A DNA stretch of 64,000 bases from an uncultured Opitutales bacterium (GCA_938075565.1 CALJGU010000030.1:1-64000), one strand, 5' to 3'. Shown: positions 41,346 through 52,343, counted from the first letter of the stretch. The notes: generated by a model from the sequence alone, not told the origin. A program made the numbers and translations.

Positions 41346-42767
41346 CTAGTCCTTAAACTGTCCAACCAAGTCGGTGACCGTGGCTTTCGCATCGCCGTAG
41401 AGCATTCTCGTATTTTCCCGGAAGAAGAGTTGGTTCACCAAGCCTGAGAAGCCAGCTCCTTGGCCGCGCTTCAGTGCAAACACGGTTTTGGCTTCGAACA
41501 CGTTAATGATGGGCATGCCGTAGATGGGGCTGCTTGGGTCTTCACCGGCCGCCGGGTTCACCACGTCGTTGGCGCCGATCACAATGGCTACATCGACGGT
41601 CGTCATGATGGGGTTCACGTCGTCCATTTCGGAAAGTTGTTCATAAGGCACGTCGGCCTCAGCCAAGAGTACATTCATGTGCCCCGGCATGCGACCCGCA
41701 ACCGGGTGGATGGCATAGCGCACTTCGGCCCCATTCTCCTCAAGAATTTCGCCGAGCTCTTTCACTGCATGTTGGGCTTGTGCAACAGCCATGCCGTATC
41801 CGGGAACGAACACCACACTGCTAGCTGCTTCCAATACGTAATAGGCATCTTCTCCGCTGATGGCTTTCATCTCACCCTCTTGCTTGCCACCAGCCTTTTG
41901 TGCGCTCGCGCCAAAGCCGCTGAAAAGAACGTTGGCCAGGGTTCGGTTCATAGCCTTGCACATAATAATAGTGAGGATGAGTCCACTGGCCCCGACTAGG
42001 CAGCCGGCGACAATCAATACGTTGTTTTGAATCACAAAACCCGCCGCGCAAGCCGCAAGCCCCGAGCAGCTGTTGAGCAAAGAAATGACCACGGGCATGT
42101 CGCCACCGCCGATAGGCATGACTCCAAAAATTCCGACCAGGAGAGAAAGCCCCACAAAAGCCAGGAATAGTCCGTAAGCATGTTCCCCATCGGGTGCAGC
42201 TGCGTAAAGCACCCCACATGCAAGCACCCCTAGCATGAGCATCATGTTGAAGGCTTTCTGACCACTGAAGACTTTGGCCTGACCGCCAATTTTACCTGAG
42301 AGTTTGCCCCAGGCATAGATACTACCTGTAAAAGTTATGTCACCGATAAACACGGCCAGGAACACAACCGATGCAGTAAAGTGATCGAGACTGGGATTTA
42401 GCAGGTCGCCAATCAGTCCGTCGTTGGCGTCTTTGATTTTCTGATACTCTGCCCACCCAACGAACAAACTAGCCAATCCACCAAAGCCATTAAATAGGGC
42501 AACCAATTCTGGCATGGAGGTCATTTGGACTTTCTTGGCGGCAATAAATCCGATAACCGCACCTGCACCGATACCGCCGGCAATCCAGACCCAGCTGTCA
42601 AAGACTTGCTTATCGATGAGGGTGACGATGACCGCGATGAGCATGCCGATCGATGAGAGCCTATTGCCTCGGCGTGCCGTGTCGGCTGATCCCAGCATCT
42701 TGATGCCGAGAATGAACAAGATCGCAGAAACGATATAAAAGAAATTTATGAGGCTTGAGGCTTCCAT
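41346..42767 (-). CDS. pntB: NAD(P) transhydrogenase subunit beta
   Basis: GYGMAVAQAQHAVKELGEILEENGAEVRYAIHPVAGRMPGHMNVLLAEADVPYE; VIGANDVVNPAA. Confidence 0.95.
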   Translation of the reverse strand: MEASSLINFFYIVSAILFILGIKMLGSADTARRGNRLSSIGMLIAVIVTLIDKQVFDSWVWIAGGIGAGAVIGFIAAKKVQMTSMPELVALFNGFGGLASLFVGWAEYQKIKDANDGLIGDLLNPSLDHFTASVVFLAVFIGDITFTGSIYAWGKLSGKIGGQAKVFSGQKAFNMMLMLGVLACGVLYAAAPDGEHAYGLFLAFVGLSLLVGIFGVMPIGGGDMPVVISLLNSCSGLAACAAGFVIQNNVLIVAGCLVGASGLILTIIMCKAMNRTLANVLFSGFGASAQKAGGKQEGEMKAISGEDAYYVLEAASSVVFVPGYGMAVAQAQHAVKELGEILEENGAEVRYAIHPVAGRMPGHMNVLLAEADVPYEQLSEMDDVNPIMTTVDVAIVIGANDVVNPAAGEDPSSPIYGMPIINVFEAKTVFALKRGQGAGFSGLVNQLFFRENTRMLYGDAKATVTDLVGQFKD

Positions 42768-42769
42768 GC

Positions 42770-43057
42770 TTACTTGCCCCCTTTCTTTTTAAACATGCTT
42801 AGCATTCGGTCGGTGACCAGGTAACCGCCAACCACATTGATGGTGGCCAGCACCAGAGCGGCTAAGCCGAGGATCATGGCCATCGTTCCTTCCGGATTAT
42901 GCATGGTCGCCAAGATGGCCCCGACAATGGTGATGCCGGATATAGCGTTCGAGCCCGACATGAGAGGAGTGTGCAACTGGGAGGGCACTTTAGCTATCAG
43001 CTCGAAGCCAAGGAACGCTGCCAGAGTAAAAATAAAGAGAAGAAGAATGATAGCCAT
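42770..43057 (-). CDS. pntAB: NAD(P) transhydrogenase subunit alpha part 2 (TM)
   Basis: Small 3-TM protein, VPSQLHTPLMSGSNAISGI, FGGFLVTDRMLxMF-like end (GGYLVTDRMLSMFKKK). Confidence 0.92.
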   Translation of the reverse strand: MAIILLLFIFTLAAFLGFELIAKVPSQLHTPLMSGSNAISGITIVGAILATMHNPEGTMAMILGLAALVLATINVVGGYLVTDRMLSMFKKKGGK

Positions 43058-43068
43058 AGTTCTGTGGT

Positions 43069-44208
43069 TTATGCCTCCTTTAGTTTCTCAATGAAAGTTG
43101 GATGGCGTAACTCGCCATTGTGCGTGAGCAGGCAGCCCTGCATGATCTCGTCATCGAGGTCGAGCTTCAGGCTTTTGCTTTCTGGATCCCAAAAGTGTTC
43201 GAGCAGATTCGCGATGTTGGATGCATAGACTTGAGAAGCGTGGTAGGCCGCTTGTCCTTCCAGGCAACCGTCTCCGACTATGATGACGCCATTTTCGGTG
43301 ATGGCTTCTTCGTTGAGAACGGTGCCTTCGACGTTGCCACCTCCCGCGGCTGCGAGGTCTACGATTACTGAGCCAGGCTTCATCCCATCGATCATGGTCT
43401 TGGTAACCAGAGTAGGGGCTTTGCGTCCAAACAACTTGGCTGTGGTGATGACGATGTCTGACTGAGCACAAATTTTGGCCATTCCCTGTTGCTGCATTTC
43501 GATTTGCTCTGGCGTGAGAGCCTTGGCGTATCCCTGATCTGTTTGCCCTGTTTCTCCGAGATCGATCTTCACAAATTTGGCTCCGAGGGATTTCACCTGT
43601 TCCTCTACCACCGGGCGGGTATCAAAAGCTTCTACTCTGGCGCCGAGTCGTTTGGCCGTTGCAATGGCCTGCAAGCCAGCCACACCGACTCCGATTACGA
43701 AAACTCTGCAGGGTGAAATAGTGCCCGCTGGAGTCATCATCATGGGCAGCACCTTATTGAGACGTTCGGCCCCTTTAATAACTGCGAAGTATCCAGCGAT
43801 ATTCATTTGGGAGCTCAGCACGTCCATCTTCTGCGCCAAAGTGGTCCGCGGAATCATTTCCATGGAAATCGCATTTACCTTAGCCGTCGCAAAAGCCTTC
43901 AGAAGATCCAGATTGAAAAACGGATCCAGGTAACCAACGAAGAGGCTACCTTCTTTCATTCGCGAAATGAGCTCTGGTGTCGGCAGGTCCAAACCCAGGA
44001 CGAGGTCCGTTGAGCCGACAGTGGAACCATCCGAACCTATGACGACGCCTGCTGCTTCATAGTCATTGTCCTGATATCCACTCTTGATACCGATGCCTTG
44101 TTCCGCCTTCAGGGAGAGGCCCAAGGAGATGAGTTTGCCAGCTGAGTCCGGTGTGAGTGCGGTGCGGTTCTCGCCATTGATTTTAGATTTCGGTATGAAA
44201 CCATCCAT
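43069..44208 (-). CDS. pntAA: NAD(P) transhydrogenase subunit alpha part 1
   Basis: NRTALTPDSAGKL, VIGVGVAGLQAIATAKRLGARVEAFDTRPVVEEQVKSLGAKF. Confidence 0.94.
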   Translation of the reverse strand: MDGFIPKSKINGENRTALTPDSAGKLISLGLSLKAEQGIGIKSGYQDNDYEAAGVVIGSDGSTVGSTDLVLGLDLPTPELISRMKEGSLFVGYLDPFFNLDLLKAFATAKVNAISMEMIPRTTLAQKMDVLSSQMNIAGYFAVIKGAERLNKVLPMMMTPAGTISPCRVFVIGVGVAGLQAIATAKRLGARVEAFDTRPVVEEQVKSLGAKFVKIDLGETGQTDQGYAKALTPEQIEMQQQGMAKICAQSDIVITTAKLFGRKAPTLVTKTMIDGMKPGSVIVDLAAAGGGNVEGTVLNEEAITENGVIIVGDGCLEGQAAYHASQVYASNIANLLEHFWDPESKSLKLDLDDEIMQGCLLTHNGELRHPTFIEKLKEA

Positions 44209-44410
44209 AGTCTCTTGAGCTTAGTGTTGAGAAGAAAGCGGTCTGGAGACTTGGAATATGGCCTGCTTCGGGTGAAATGAAAAGCAGGAATCTTCACTAA
44301 ACTGTAAAATGGGCTGTTCTCCAGCTGATTTGGGCAAGAAATTTTCTCGAAAGGGGAACCGTAACCCTATTGACTGGAACTAACGTTTAAACAACAGCTT
44401 ATATTAAACT

Positions 44411-44866
44411 ATGAAGAACGTTAAGACCCACAAAACAAGCTCTCCTAATTCTCAAAAATTCAACCGTCGCAAAAGCGGTTTCACCCTGATGGAAATTCTC
44501 TTGGTCATGGCCCTACTTGGTGGGCTCGTGGTCTTGGGATTGATGAACGTCGACAAAATTCTTGGTGGAGGCCAGCAGGACACGGTTCGCATTTTTGTGA
44601 ACGATACGATGAAAGCTTCTCTTTTCAGATACCGGATCGACAATGGCCGCTATCCAAATTCGGAAGAAGGTCTCCAGGCACTCGTTACCGCTCCTAATAA
44701 TTCACAGAACTGGAAGGGGCCATACATGGACGAAATGCCAAATGATCCTTGGGGTTCAGATTACCAATACCGCATGCCTGGAAAGAATAATCCGGACAGC
44801 TACGACATTTACTCCTTTGGCAAAGATGGCGTAGAAAGCGCCGATGACATAGGCAACTGGCAATAG
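44411..44866 (+). CDS. gspG: Type II secretion major pseudopilin GspG
   Basis: Prepilin site KSGFTLMEILLVMALLGGL; RIDNGRYPNSEEGLQALVTAP, GPYMDEMPNDPWGSDYQY. Confidence 0.93.
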   Translation: MKNVKTHKTSSPNSQKFNRRKSGFTLMEILLVMALLGGLVVLGLMNVDKILGGGQQDTVRIFVNDTMKASLFRYRIDNGRYPNSEEGLQALVTAPNNSQNWKGPYMDEMPNDPWGSDYQYRMPGKNNPDSYDIYSFGKDGVESADDIGNWQ

Positions 44867-44874
44867 TCCCCGCC

Positions 44875-45381
44875 ATGTCCCACGCTATGAACAAGCGAGG
44901 TTTTACTCTGCTTGAGGTTCTACTTGCTATCGTGTTGGTGGGAACTGCTTGGGTCATTTTTGCGGTCAACATGGAGTCCTTACTCGATAAGGATCCACTT
45001 GCGGAGCTGGAGAGCTCCTTTGTATTGGCGCAAACTGAAGGGCGCATGATGGCCTTCGAGGACCGCGAGTCTATTGAGTTAACTTGGGACGAGAAGGCCA
45101 GGCGATTTGTGCTGCTCCGCAGTGATGTGGTCGCGACTTACGAAGTCGATGGATTTGAAGACGTGGATGAAGGAGTGGACATGGAAGTTAGTTTTTTCTT
45201 CCAAGAGCCTCGTTACAAAGGCGAGAGCTTTGAGAACCCTGACTGGTTTGCCGCTGAAAGTGTCATTCTGTATCCAGATGCGACATCTGCCGCTTTCAAA
45301 GTGCAACTCATTGCTGGAGATCGTGAGCGGGAACTCGTTGTGGAACCATTCACTGGTTTTTTTAGTGAGCGAAACGGATGA
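44875..45381 (+). CDS. GspH-like minor pseudopilin
   Basis: Prepilin motif KRGFTLLEVLLAIVLVG, operon context. Confidence 0.7.
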   Translation: MSHAMNKRGFTLLEVLLAIVLVGTAWVIFAVNMESLLDKDPLAELESSFVLAQTEGRMMAFEDRESIELTWDEKARRFVLLRSDVVATYEVDGFEDVDEGVDMEVSFFFQEPRYKGESFENPDWFAAESVILYPDATSAAFKVQLIAGDRERELVVEPFTGFFSERNG

Positions 45382-45854
45382 AGACTAATCAACAGGGGTT
45401 TACTATTCTTGAAGTCTTGGTTGCCGTGGTGATCTTCGCCGGGGCAGCTACAGTTCTTGTCGCCTCTTACATAAATATTCTGAGCAATTTCGAAGCCAGT
45501 CGTATCAAAACCAATTTTGAGGAAGAGCTCGCCTACGTACGAGCCGAACTCCAACTCATCAGCGACGTCGAGGAAGCGATGGATGGGGATGAGTTTGATA
45601 TGGGAAATGGAGTGACTGGAAACTGGTACTCAGAGATCGAGATGACCGAGATCCCCAATCTCTTTGCGATAAGCATGTTTGTCGATATGGTGGATGCGGA
45701 GGGTGAAAGAATGGAATTAACCCAGCTATTTTACCTGCTGCGACCCTCTTGGAGCGAGGCGGATGAAGTAGATCGTGCCCGGCAAGATTTGCAGGAACGC
45801 ATGCAGGATTTCCGAGATGACCAACAATTCGGGTGGGACTTTAAAGGAATATGA
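45378..45854 (+). CDS. GspI-like minor pseudopilin
   Basis: Prepilin motif QQGFTILEVLVAVVIFA, overlap with neighbour. Confidence 0.7.
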   Translation: MKTNQQGFTILEVLVAVVIFAGAATVLVASYINILSNFEASRIKTNFEEELAYVRAELQLISDVEEAMDGDEFDMGNGVTGNWYSEIEMTEIPNLFAISMFVDMVDAEGERMELTQLFYLLRPSWSEADEVDRARQDLQERMQDFRDDQQFGWDFKGI

Positions 45855-46513
45855 ACCCGCGGAATCAGAAGTTGAACGGCTTTACGCTTTTAGAGGTCCT
45901 ATTGGCCATTCTATTGGCGAGCGGGATCATGACTTCTGTGCTATTATTGACTGTAAGCTTGGGTGACCTCTGGCGCGGAACTACTCCGGTACGCAATATG
46001 GAAGTTCATAGCCGTCAGGTAATTGATTTCCTGAAGCGTGGATTCCAGCGGGCTATGCCTGTCGACTCAGGCGGATTAGCTTATGTTTTCCTCGATCATA
46101 CATCGGGCGACTTTACGACTTCTGGAACTCCTTTGCTCACTTGGGAGGTTCAGGACAGCGATGGGATACTACCTTGGGAGCACCAACAGCTACCCTATGT
46201 CATTTACCAGTTGGAAGTCGTGAAAGACGTAGGCTTGGTTCTCTATTGGCAGTCGAGACTCGAGGTAGACTTCGAAGAGTATGTGCCCAGGCAAACACTA
46301 CTCTCCAAATACGTGACTGGAATAGAGTTTCATTACTACGATATTGAGCGCGAGATGTGGGAACAGGAACCGGAACCCCGGCGCAATACGGAACGACTCT
46401 ATGATATCCCCAATCGTATTAAAGTGACCTTCGAATCCGAGATCGAAGATGAAGACGCTATGACGTTTATGATTAACCTACCCAACGCAAATGAAGGGTT
46501 GCCCATTTTTTGA
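45851..46513 (+). CDS. GspJ-like minor pseudopilin
   Basis: Prepilin motif LNGFTLLEVLLAILLASG, operon context. Confidence 0.7.
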   Translation: MNPRNQKLNGFTLLEVLLAILLASGIMTSVLLLTVSLGDLWRGTTPVRNMEVHSRQVIDFLKRGFQRAMPVDSGGLAYVFLDHTSGDFTTSGTPLLTWEVQDSDGILPWEHQQLPYVIYQLEVVKDVGLVLYWQSRLEVDFEEYVPRQTLLSKYVTGIEFHYYDIEREMWEQEPEPRRNTERLYDIPNRIKVTFESEIEDEDAMTFMINLPNANEGLPIF

Positions 46514-46599
46514 TCATGGATTTCAAAAATCAGTTAATTCTAGATCATGAGGGAGCAAATCTAAATCGCTCGTTTCGAAACGCTTCCAATGAGGGCATA

Positions 46600-47703
46600 A
46601 TGTCAAAATCTAAGATCCAGTTTAAAACCAAATCCTCCCGGCGAGGTAGCATCATCATCTTTGTCATGGGCATGATCTTCCTGCTCAGTATTTTGACGGT
46701 GCAGTTCATGGAGCAGATTCTTCCTCACATCCAAATGAACGCGATGAAGAATGCGGAGAGCGATCTACGTCGTGTGGCCTATTCGAGCTTGGAAGTGACT
46801 CTGGCCGTCATGTCGGAATATGCCGAATATGATAGTGCCATGTATTCGCCTACCCAAGGTTGGCAGGATCCATTGAATTTTGCTGGAATAACATTCCCGG
46901 ATGCCACCGTCACGGTGGAGTTTCAAGACGAGTCGGGTAAGCTACCTTTCTCAAGCCTCTACAATGACAACATTATGTTCACGATCATTTTAAGTGATCT
47001 GGGATTTGATGACTACACCGCCACCGAGTTGGTGGATAAATTTCAAGATTGGGTGGATGAAGATGACTTGGAGCGACCTGATGGAGCTGAGAACGACTAT
47101 TATCTGGATGCGCCCATACCCTATGAGCCGGCCAATGCGCCGATCAGCTCCTTGAAGGAATTGGCACTGATTGGAGGATTCCAGGAGACATTTTTCGACA
47201 TCTATGGACGGCCAAATGAGTTATACCATAGATTGGAGTCTCTTTTTTCGCCGGTAAATGATGGGAATGTTAATATTAACAGTGCTGATGCGTCTCTATT
47301 TACCTTGGGTGAAGAGGGCATCAACTTTGAGCAGGATTCTTTTTGGGAATACCTTGCAGGAGAAGACGAAGTGCGTGGGACTACTGATGATCGCTATCTG
47401 ACGGATACGACTCAGGTTCCTCCTTCGATTCGAGATGGCATCCCAGGAGTTACCGTTTCCAGCGAAATCCAGTGGCTCACCATTATCATCCGGGCACAAC
47501 GAGGATTGAGTGTATTTGAGCTCAGAGCTCTTGTTTCCATGGGTGGCTCACTTCCAGGTAACCAAAATACAAGTTTTGATCGTTTTAACCGAGAGGAGCA
47601 GGTATTCTCTGTGGAAGATAACACTGAACGAAGCACTGAAATTGGAAACCTGCAGTATCCTTTTGCTGTCGTCCAAATATACGAAAATGAAATTGTACTT
47701 TAA
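46600..47703 (+). CDS. GspK-like minor pseudopilin
   Basis: SRRGSIIIFVMGMIFLLSILTVQFMEQ; helical insert and NINSADASLF segment typical of GspK. Confidence 0.75.
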   Translation: MSKSKIQFKTKSSRRGSIIIFVMGMIFLLSILTVQFMEQILPHIQMNAMKNAESDLRRVAYSSLEVTLAVMSEYAEYDSAMYSPTQGWQDPLNFAGITFPDATVTVEFQDESGKLPFSSLYNDNIMFTIILSDLGFDDYTATELVDKFQDWVDEDDLERPDGAENDYYLDAPIPYEPANAPISSLKELALIGGFQETFFDIYGRPNELYHRLESLFSPVNDGNVNINSADASLFTLGEEGINFEQDSFWEYLAGEDEVRGTTDDRYLTDTTQVPPSIRDGIPGVTVSSEIQWLTIIIRAQRGLSVFELRALVSMGGSLPGNQNTSFDRFNREEQVFSVEDNTERSTEIGNLQYPFAVVQIYENEIVL

Positions 47704-47746
47704 CCCTCAACAAAAGCCCTTAGCCTCGTCGCTTTAAAATCCTTTG

Positions 47747-48982
47747 ATGCCTAAGTTCCCGCAATGGATCCAACAACTCGCCGGATCGGAAGAATCGATT
47801 GAGCCGTTACTCGTGCCAGGAAACTGGTTTGTGACGCGGGCCTTCGCCGTACCCGAAGAACTGAATGCGAAAGAAATCGATGAATTCGCTGAGTTGAGTG
47901 TGGAGGAAATCTCACCTTTCAATTTGGTGCAGCTTAATTGGGGCTACTATTTCGATGAGGAAAGCAATCGAGCTTTCGTCTATACCGCCTTTGACCAGAA
48001 GTTGCGGAAGGATTTAGCAGAGTCGGAATTATTTGACTATGCTTTCCCGGATTTCTCCCAAACGTTCGGGCTGAAATTTGACTCCGCGACATTGATTTTC
48101 CTAATCCACGAGTCGACGCTCAGTGGTATCCTTCTCCCTGCTAACGATTCTGTCCCACAGGCTGTGGTCGGAATTACGCTGGATGTAGAGTTCTCGCGCG
48201 AAGATTTGGAGACTGCTAAGGAGCATATTATTCAACGAATTAGAGCCCAGGTGGGTCGAGTCGAGGAGTCTAGCCTAGCGGAGCCAGTGAGCAATTTCGA
48301 CTTAGTCGAAGTGGGTAAAACTATTTACCACAGGAACTGGGACCAGGCGGATACTAAGGGAAAACCTGCGATTGAATTACTTCCCTATGGAGATGAACGA
48401 GGGAATCCTTGGCGAGTGGAGGTTCCAGCCAATAGCAGCTTCTGGGCTATGGACATCCGCAAGGCCGAAGAAAAAGAGCTTCTTGAAAAGCGGCACGGAT
48501 GGACTAACTGGTTTTGGCGAGCGAGTGTAATCGTGCTCTTTCTATTTCTCCTTCTTGGGATATCTGAGTTTGGAATCATTGCTTTAAATAAATGGTACGA
48601 GAAGGAGTTGGCGATCGCTGCCGAAGCACGACCTAAGGCAGAGGATGTTGAGCAGAAGATGGACATTCTGGCCAAGATCAACCAGATCACGACGAACCAG
48701 CTCTTACCTTTTGAGATGTTGAATGCCATTAACGTGGTCCGTCCGAGTAATATCTACTTCACGCGGATTTCCGCTGAAGGGGGGAATTCGCTTCAGATCG
48801 AAGCCGTGACCCTCAATGCCTCAGAGATCGATGGGTTTGAGAAAACACTCAAAGATACTGGAATGCTGTCCTTGGTCGAAATTAGCAATTTTAGGGACAA
48901 TAAAGGACGTGGAACCTTTCGCCTGAGAGTAGAGTTTAACCCAGGCAGCTTACAGCCGCAAAATTTCCTGGCCGACTCATGA
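47747..48982 (+). CDS. GspL-like cytoplasmic/TM protein (divergent)
   Basis: Position between gspK and gspM-like; N-terminal soluble region, central TM (FWRASVIVLFLFLLLGISEFG), PilN-like C-terminus. Confidence 0.5.
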   Translation: MPKFPQWIQQLAGSEESIEPLLVPGNWFVTRAFAVPEELNAKEIDEFAELSVEEISPFNLVQLNWGYYFDEESNRAFVYTAFDQKLRKDLAESELFDYAFPDFSQTFGLKFDSATLIFLIHESTLSGILLPANDSVPQAVVGITLDVEFSREDLETAKEHIIQRIRAQVGRVEESSLAEPVSNFDLVEVGKTIYHRNWDQADTKGKPAIELLPYGDERGNPWRVEVPANSSFWAMDIRKAEEKELLEKRHGWTNWFWRASVIVLFLFLLLGISEFGIIALNKWYEKELAIAAEARPKAEDVEQKMDILAKINQITTNQLLPFEMLNAINVVRPSNIYFTRISAEGGNSLQIEAVTLNASEIDGFEKTLKDTGMLSLVEISNFRDNKGRGTFRLRVEFNPGSLQPQNFLADS

Positions 48983-49524
48983 TTGCCGATTTAAGAAAAC
49001 TCTATAAGAAGACCAGCACTCGAGAGAAGTTCCTGCTGCTGCTCTTCATTGGCGCTATCGCAATAGTCTGGATGTCGTATTCGTTCTCCAGATACAATAA
49101 CGGGTTCAGACTTCTGTTTGGAACACAAACTCAGATCGAGGCGTATGAGATGATTTTATCTCAGAAGGACCTCGTCGAATCCCAACTCATCGAAAAGTCT
49201 TCCGAGTTGGATTCTTCTAAAACGCTTTCTAGTACTGAGTTGCTGGGTCGGATTTCTGAGCTCATCAAACCGATGGACATTGAAAACTACACCATCAATA
49301 GCCCACAGACAGAAACAGGGGCCTTGTTTACATTCCACAATATTCGTTTGTCCGTGAATCGTGCGGATAAAGAAGAGGTGCTACGCTTGTCCGAAAAGCT
49401 CAAGACCTTGGTGCCTTATGTTACCCTCGATCGGATCACGATGAACTCTGACCGATCGGACTCCAACCTCATGAATGTGCAGTTCTTTATATCCTCTCTG
49501 GAAATGTCTGCATTCCCCCAATGA
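48979..49524 (+). CDS. GspM-like protein
   Basis: Single N-terminal TM, coiled coil, ATGA overlap with upstream gene. Confidence 0.5.
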   Translation: MIADLRKLYKKTSTREKFLLLLFIGAIAIVWMSYSFSRYNNGFRLLFGTQTQIEAYEMILSQKDLVESQLIEKSSELDSSKTLSSTELLGRISELIKPMDIENYTINSPQTETGALFTFHNIRLSVNRADKEEVLRLSEKLKTLVPYVTLDRITMNSDRSDSNLMNVQFFISSLEMSAFPQ

Positions 49525-49656
49525 TTTTCAGCGTTAAAACTATGTTAGACTTTCAAAGCCCGGAACTTAGGTGCCATAATAGATACTTAGTGATCATGCA
49601 CAACAAACTCAGCAATTGGGATTCTCGGTTTAACGAATCATCCATCGACTTTAGCT

Positions 49657-51714
49657 ATGACTCCTAAACGGATATTTCATTCCAATCGTGCCTTCGGTAT
49701 CAAAGGGCTTCTTTTCTTGTGGGTACTTGCATTGTCAAATCCGGTTGCGGTGTTGCAGGTCCAAGCTCAAAACAGCGCGGTGGCCCCACTCATTCTTCGA
49801 GGGGATTCCGTCGACTCAGTGTTAGCCTTACTTGAGAAGCTCACGGGTCGTTCCATTATTCGGCCTCAAGGACTCCCTGCACCCTTATTTAATTTTACCA
49901 GTCAGAAACCCTTGACGGTGGCCGAACGTATTGTGGCACTGGAAAGTTTATTAGCTCTCAATGGTATCGCAGTGATCCCCCAAGGAGAGCTTTTCTTGAA
50001 GGTGGTGCCTTCTTCTTCCGTAACGGGTCGCAGCCCACAGTTTGCGGAAGGTGAATTGGCGGATATACAGCCAACGGATGGGATCTACTCACGCTTCTTT
50101 ACTTTACAGCATCTTACGACCTCTGAGATTCAACCTCTCATTCAACCTTTCCTGAGCCCCGGTACCGGCCAGATCTTTCTCTATGAAAAGGCGAATGCCA
50201 TGCTCATTACGGATAGCATGGTGAACCTGCAGCGTGTTGAGGAAATTCTGGAAGAGGTTGACCGTCCATCGAACCCCAATGTCATTGTTAAGTTTTACGA
50301 CATCGAGCATGCGCTTGCAGCGGACATAGTTGCACAAGTGGATAGCATAATAGCTGCCGGCTACGGCAAATACCTGAATGCGAATTCCACGATTCGTGCT
50401 GATGAGCGTACTAATCAGGTGATTGTCGTTACGCACCCGAGCAACCTGCCCATCATTGAGCAGTTCATCCTCGAGATTGATAAGGACCAAGGGCTGTCTG
50501 TATTTAATGAAGCCATTGCTTTGCGCCATGGGGACGCCGCCGAAATTGCCGGTATCTTAAATGAGATTGTCTCTGGGCAGGCAGATCCCAATACGACAGG
50601 GCAAAACAATCGCCAAAATCAAACTCAAACACGTCCGAATCCACCCGCCGGTCAAACTCCTCAACCAACTCCATCGGTTACCGTTCGAGGAACCAGAGGA
50701 GAAGGATCCGGCGAATATGGGCTGCAGTTTAGTGAGTTGCTCACCATCGTTGCCGATGAGAGGAGCAATGCCTTGATCGTAACGGGAACCAAGCGCGACA
50801 TTGAGCAAGCAAAGCAATTGATCGAAAAGATTGATGTTCTGTTACCACAGGTTCGCATCGATGTGGTTATTGCCGAAGTGAGTCTGACAGATACAACTGG
50901 CACAGGAATCCAACAGTTTGGTTTTAACTACGCCGGAGATTGGGACGGAAGTTCATTCGATGGCTTTTCTTTGGGGGATGGTTTTACAGTGACTCCAAAA
51001 GAGGGGGCAGAAGGAATTTTTCCTAATGCTCTGACTTTCGATATGATTTTTGATATCGCTGATACGAAAAGTAACATTCGCCTTAAAAGTGTCCCGACCA
51101 TTGTAGCTACTCACAACCAAGAAGCCAATATCGTAGTCGGTGAAGCTCGGCCGGTGGTTACTGGAACACAGACCAGTGGCGTTAGTGGTGCTTTGTCCAG
51201 TTCTGTGCAATACCGGGATATCGGAATTGAACTGACGGTGACACCTTTGATCGGTGCAGATGGATCCATTCAGATTGAGATTGAGCAAGTAGTGGATAAC
51301 TTGGGTGGAACGATCTTAATTGATGGCAATGAACAGCCGATCATTACGACTAGACGTGCATCTTCCTTTCTCACGGTTGCGGATGGTGAGTTGATCACCT
51401 TAGCTGGTTTTCAGGAAGCATTCACTGAGAACACCGATAGCAAGGTCGCCATCCTGGGAGATATCCCGATTGTGAATCTACTTTTCCGTCCAAAGTCCCA
51501 AGATGTTCGAGACACTGAACTCATTTTCTTCATTCGCCCAAAGATTTTGAGGACGTCTTCAGATGCTAACCAGGATGCGCTTGAATCCGCTGCCAAATTC
51601 TCCGATCGGGAATTAGTAAATGATGTACTCCCCGGGACGGTGAAAGCGATGGGGAATCAACAGGAAGTACAACCGGCGAGCGCCCAACCAATTAGAAAAG
51701 GATTCAACAAATGA
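49657..51714 (+). CDS. gspD: Type II secretion secretin GspD
   Basis: N-domains, RTNQVIVVTHPSNLPIIEQFILEIDK, secretin core IRLKSVPTIVATHNQEANIVVGEARPV, GELITLAGFQEAFTENTDSKVAILGDIPIVNLLFR. Confidence 0.92.
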   Translation: MTPKRIFHSNRAFGIKGLLFLWVLALSNPVAVLQVQAQNSAVAPLILRGDSVDSVLALLEKLTGRSIIRPQGLPAPLFNFTSQKPLTVAERIVALESLLALNGIAVIPQGELFLKVVPSSSVTGRSPQFAEGELADIQPTDGIYSRFFTLQHLTTSEIQPLIQPFLSPGTGQIFLYEKANAMLITDSMVNLQRVEEILEEVDRPSNPNVIVKFYDIEHALAADIVAQVDSIIAAGYGKYLNANSTIRADERTNQVIVVTHPSNLPIIEQFILEIDKDQGLSVFNEAIALRHGDAAEIAGILNEIVSGQADPNTTGQNNRQNQTQTRPNPPAGQTPQPTPSVTVRGTRGEGSGEYGLQFSELLTIVADERSNALIVTGTKRDIEQAKQLIEKIDVLLPQVRIDVVIAEVSLTDTTGTGIQQFGFNYAGDWDGSSFDGFSLGDGFTVTPKEGAEGIFPNALTFDMIFDIADTKSNIRLKSVPTIVATHNQEANIVVGEARPVVTGTQTSGVSGALSSSVQYRDIGIELTVTPLIGADGSIQIEIEQVVDNLGGTILIDGNEQPIITTRRASSFLTVADGELITLAGFQEAFTENTDSKVAILGDIPIVNLLFRPKSQDVRDTELIFFIRPKILRTSSDANQDALESAAKFSDRELVNDVLPGTVKAMGNQQEVQPASAQPIRKGFNK

Positions 51715-52343
51715 AATCCGCTGCGTTAGTTTTATTGTTCCTTGGTGCGGCTGGTCATTCACAAGCACAGACAGGTGTTCCCTTATTGGAGAACTGGCCG
51801 TTCGTCCCTCCGGGAAGTGCTCAGACTGCGGAGATAACAGCTCCTGAAGGTCCAGCATCTTTAGCCAAGTTGCAGTTAAGAGGTATTACCTCGGTTGACG
51901 GCGAGTATATTTTTTCGGTTTACAACCCCGACACGCGAGAGAGCAAATGGTTACCCGAAGGGGCGGCCTTAGATGGCTTGGTTATTAAAAGTTTCGACCC
52001 GAACAAAAACAGTGTAGTCATTCACTCCGAAGCAGAAAACCTTTCCCGGCAGATGCAGATGAATGATTATTCTGCTCCTTCCGGTATTAGGGCGACGCCT
52101 CCTCGACCTGCTCCTCAGGCTTCAAGCTCGGGTACGGCCAATAACTCTACTCCGCGGACCGTGTCTCCCACCGGAACTTTGACTCGCACACAACAAACCG
52201 TCCAACGTCCTACGCGTAGAAACTTAGAGACTCTGCGAGCAAGACGTGCCGAATTGGCTGAGAAATTACGCAAGCAACCTAAGCCGGGAGAAACAAACCC
52301 GACGCCTGGTGGTACCAATCAGTCAAATGGAGGCTCTCAATAG
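51711..52343 (+). CDS. Hypothetical periplasmic protein, possible GspC analogue
   Basis: Signal peptide, overlaps gspD stop and gspE, Pro/Thr-rich C-terminus. Confidence 0.4.
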   Translation: MKSAALVLLFLGAAGHSQAQTGVPLLENWPFVPPGSAQTAEITAPEGPASLAKLQLRGITSVDGEYIFSVYNPDTRESKWLPEGAALDGLVIKSFDPNKNSVVIHSEAENLSRQMQMNDYSAPSGIRATPPRPAPQASSSGTANNSTPRTVSPTGTLTRTQQTVQRPTRRNLETLRARRAELAEKLRKQPKPGETNPTPGGTNQSNGGSQ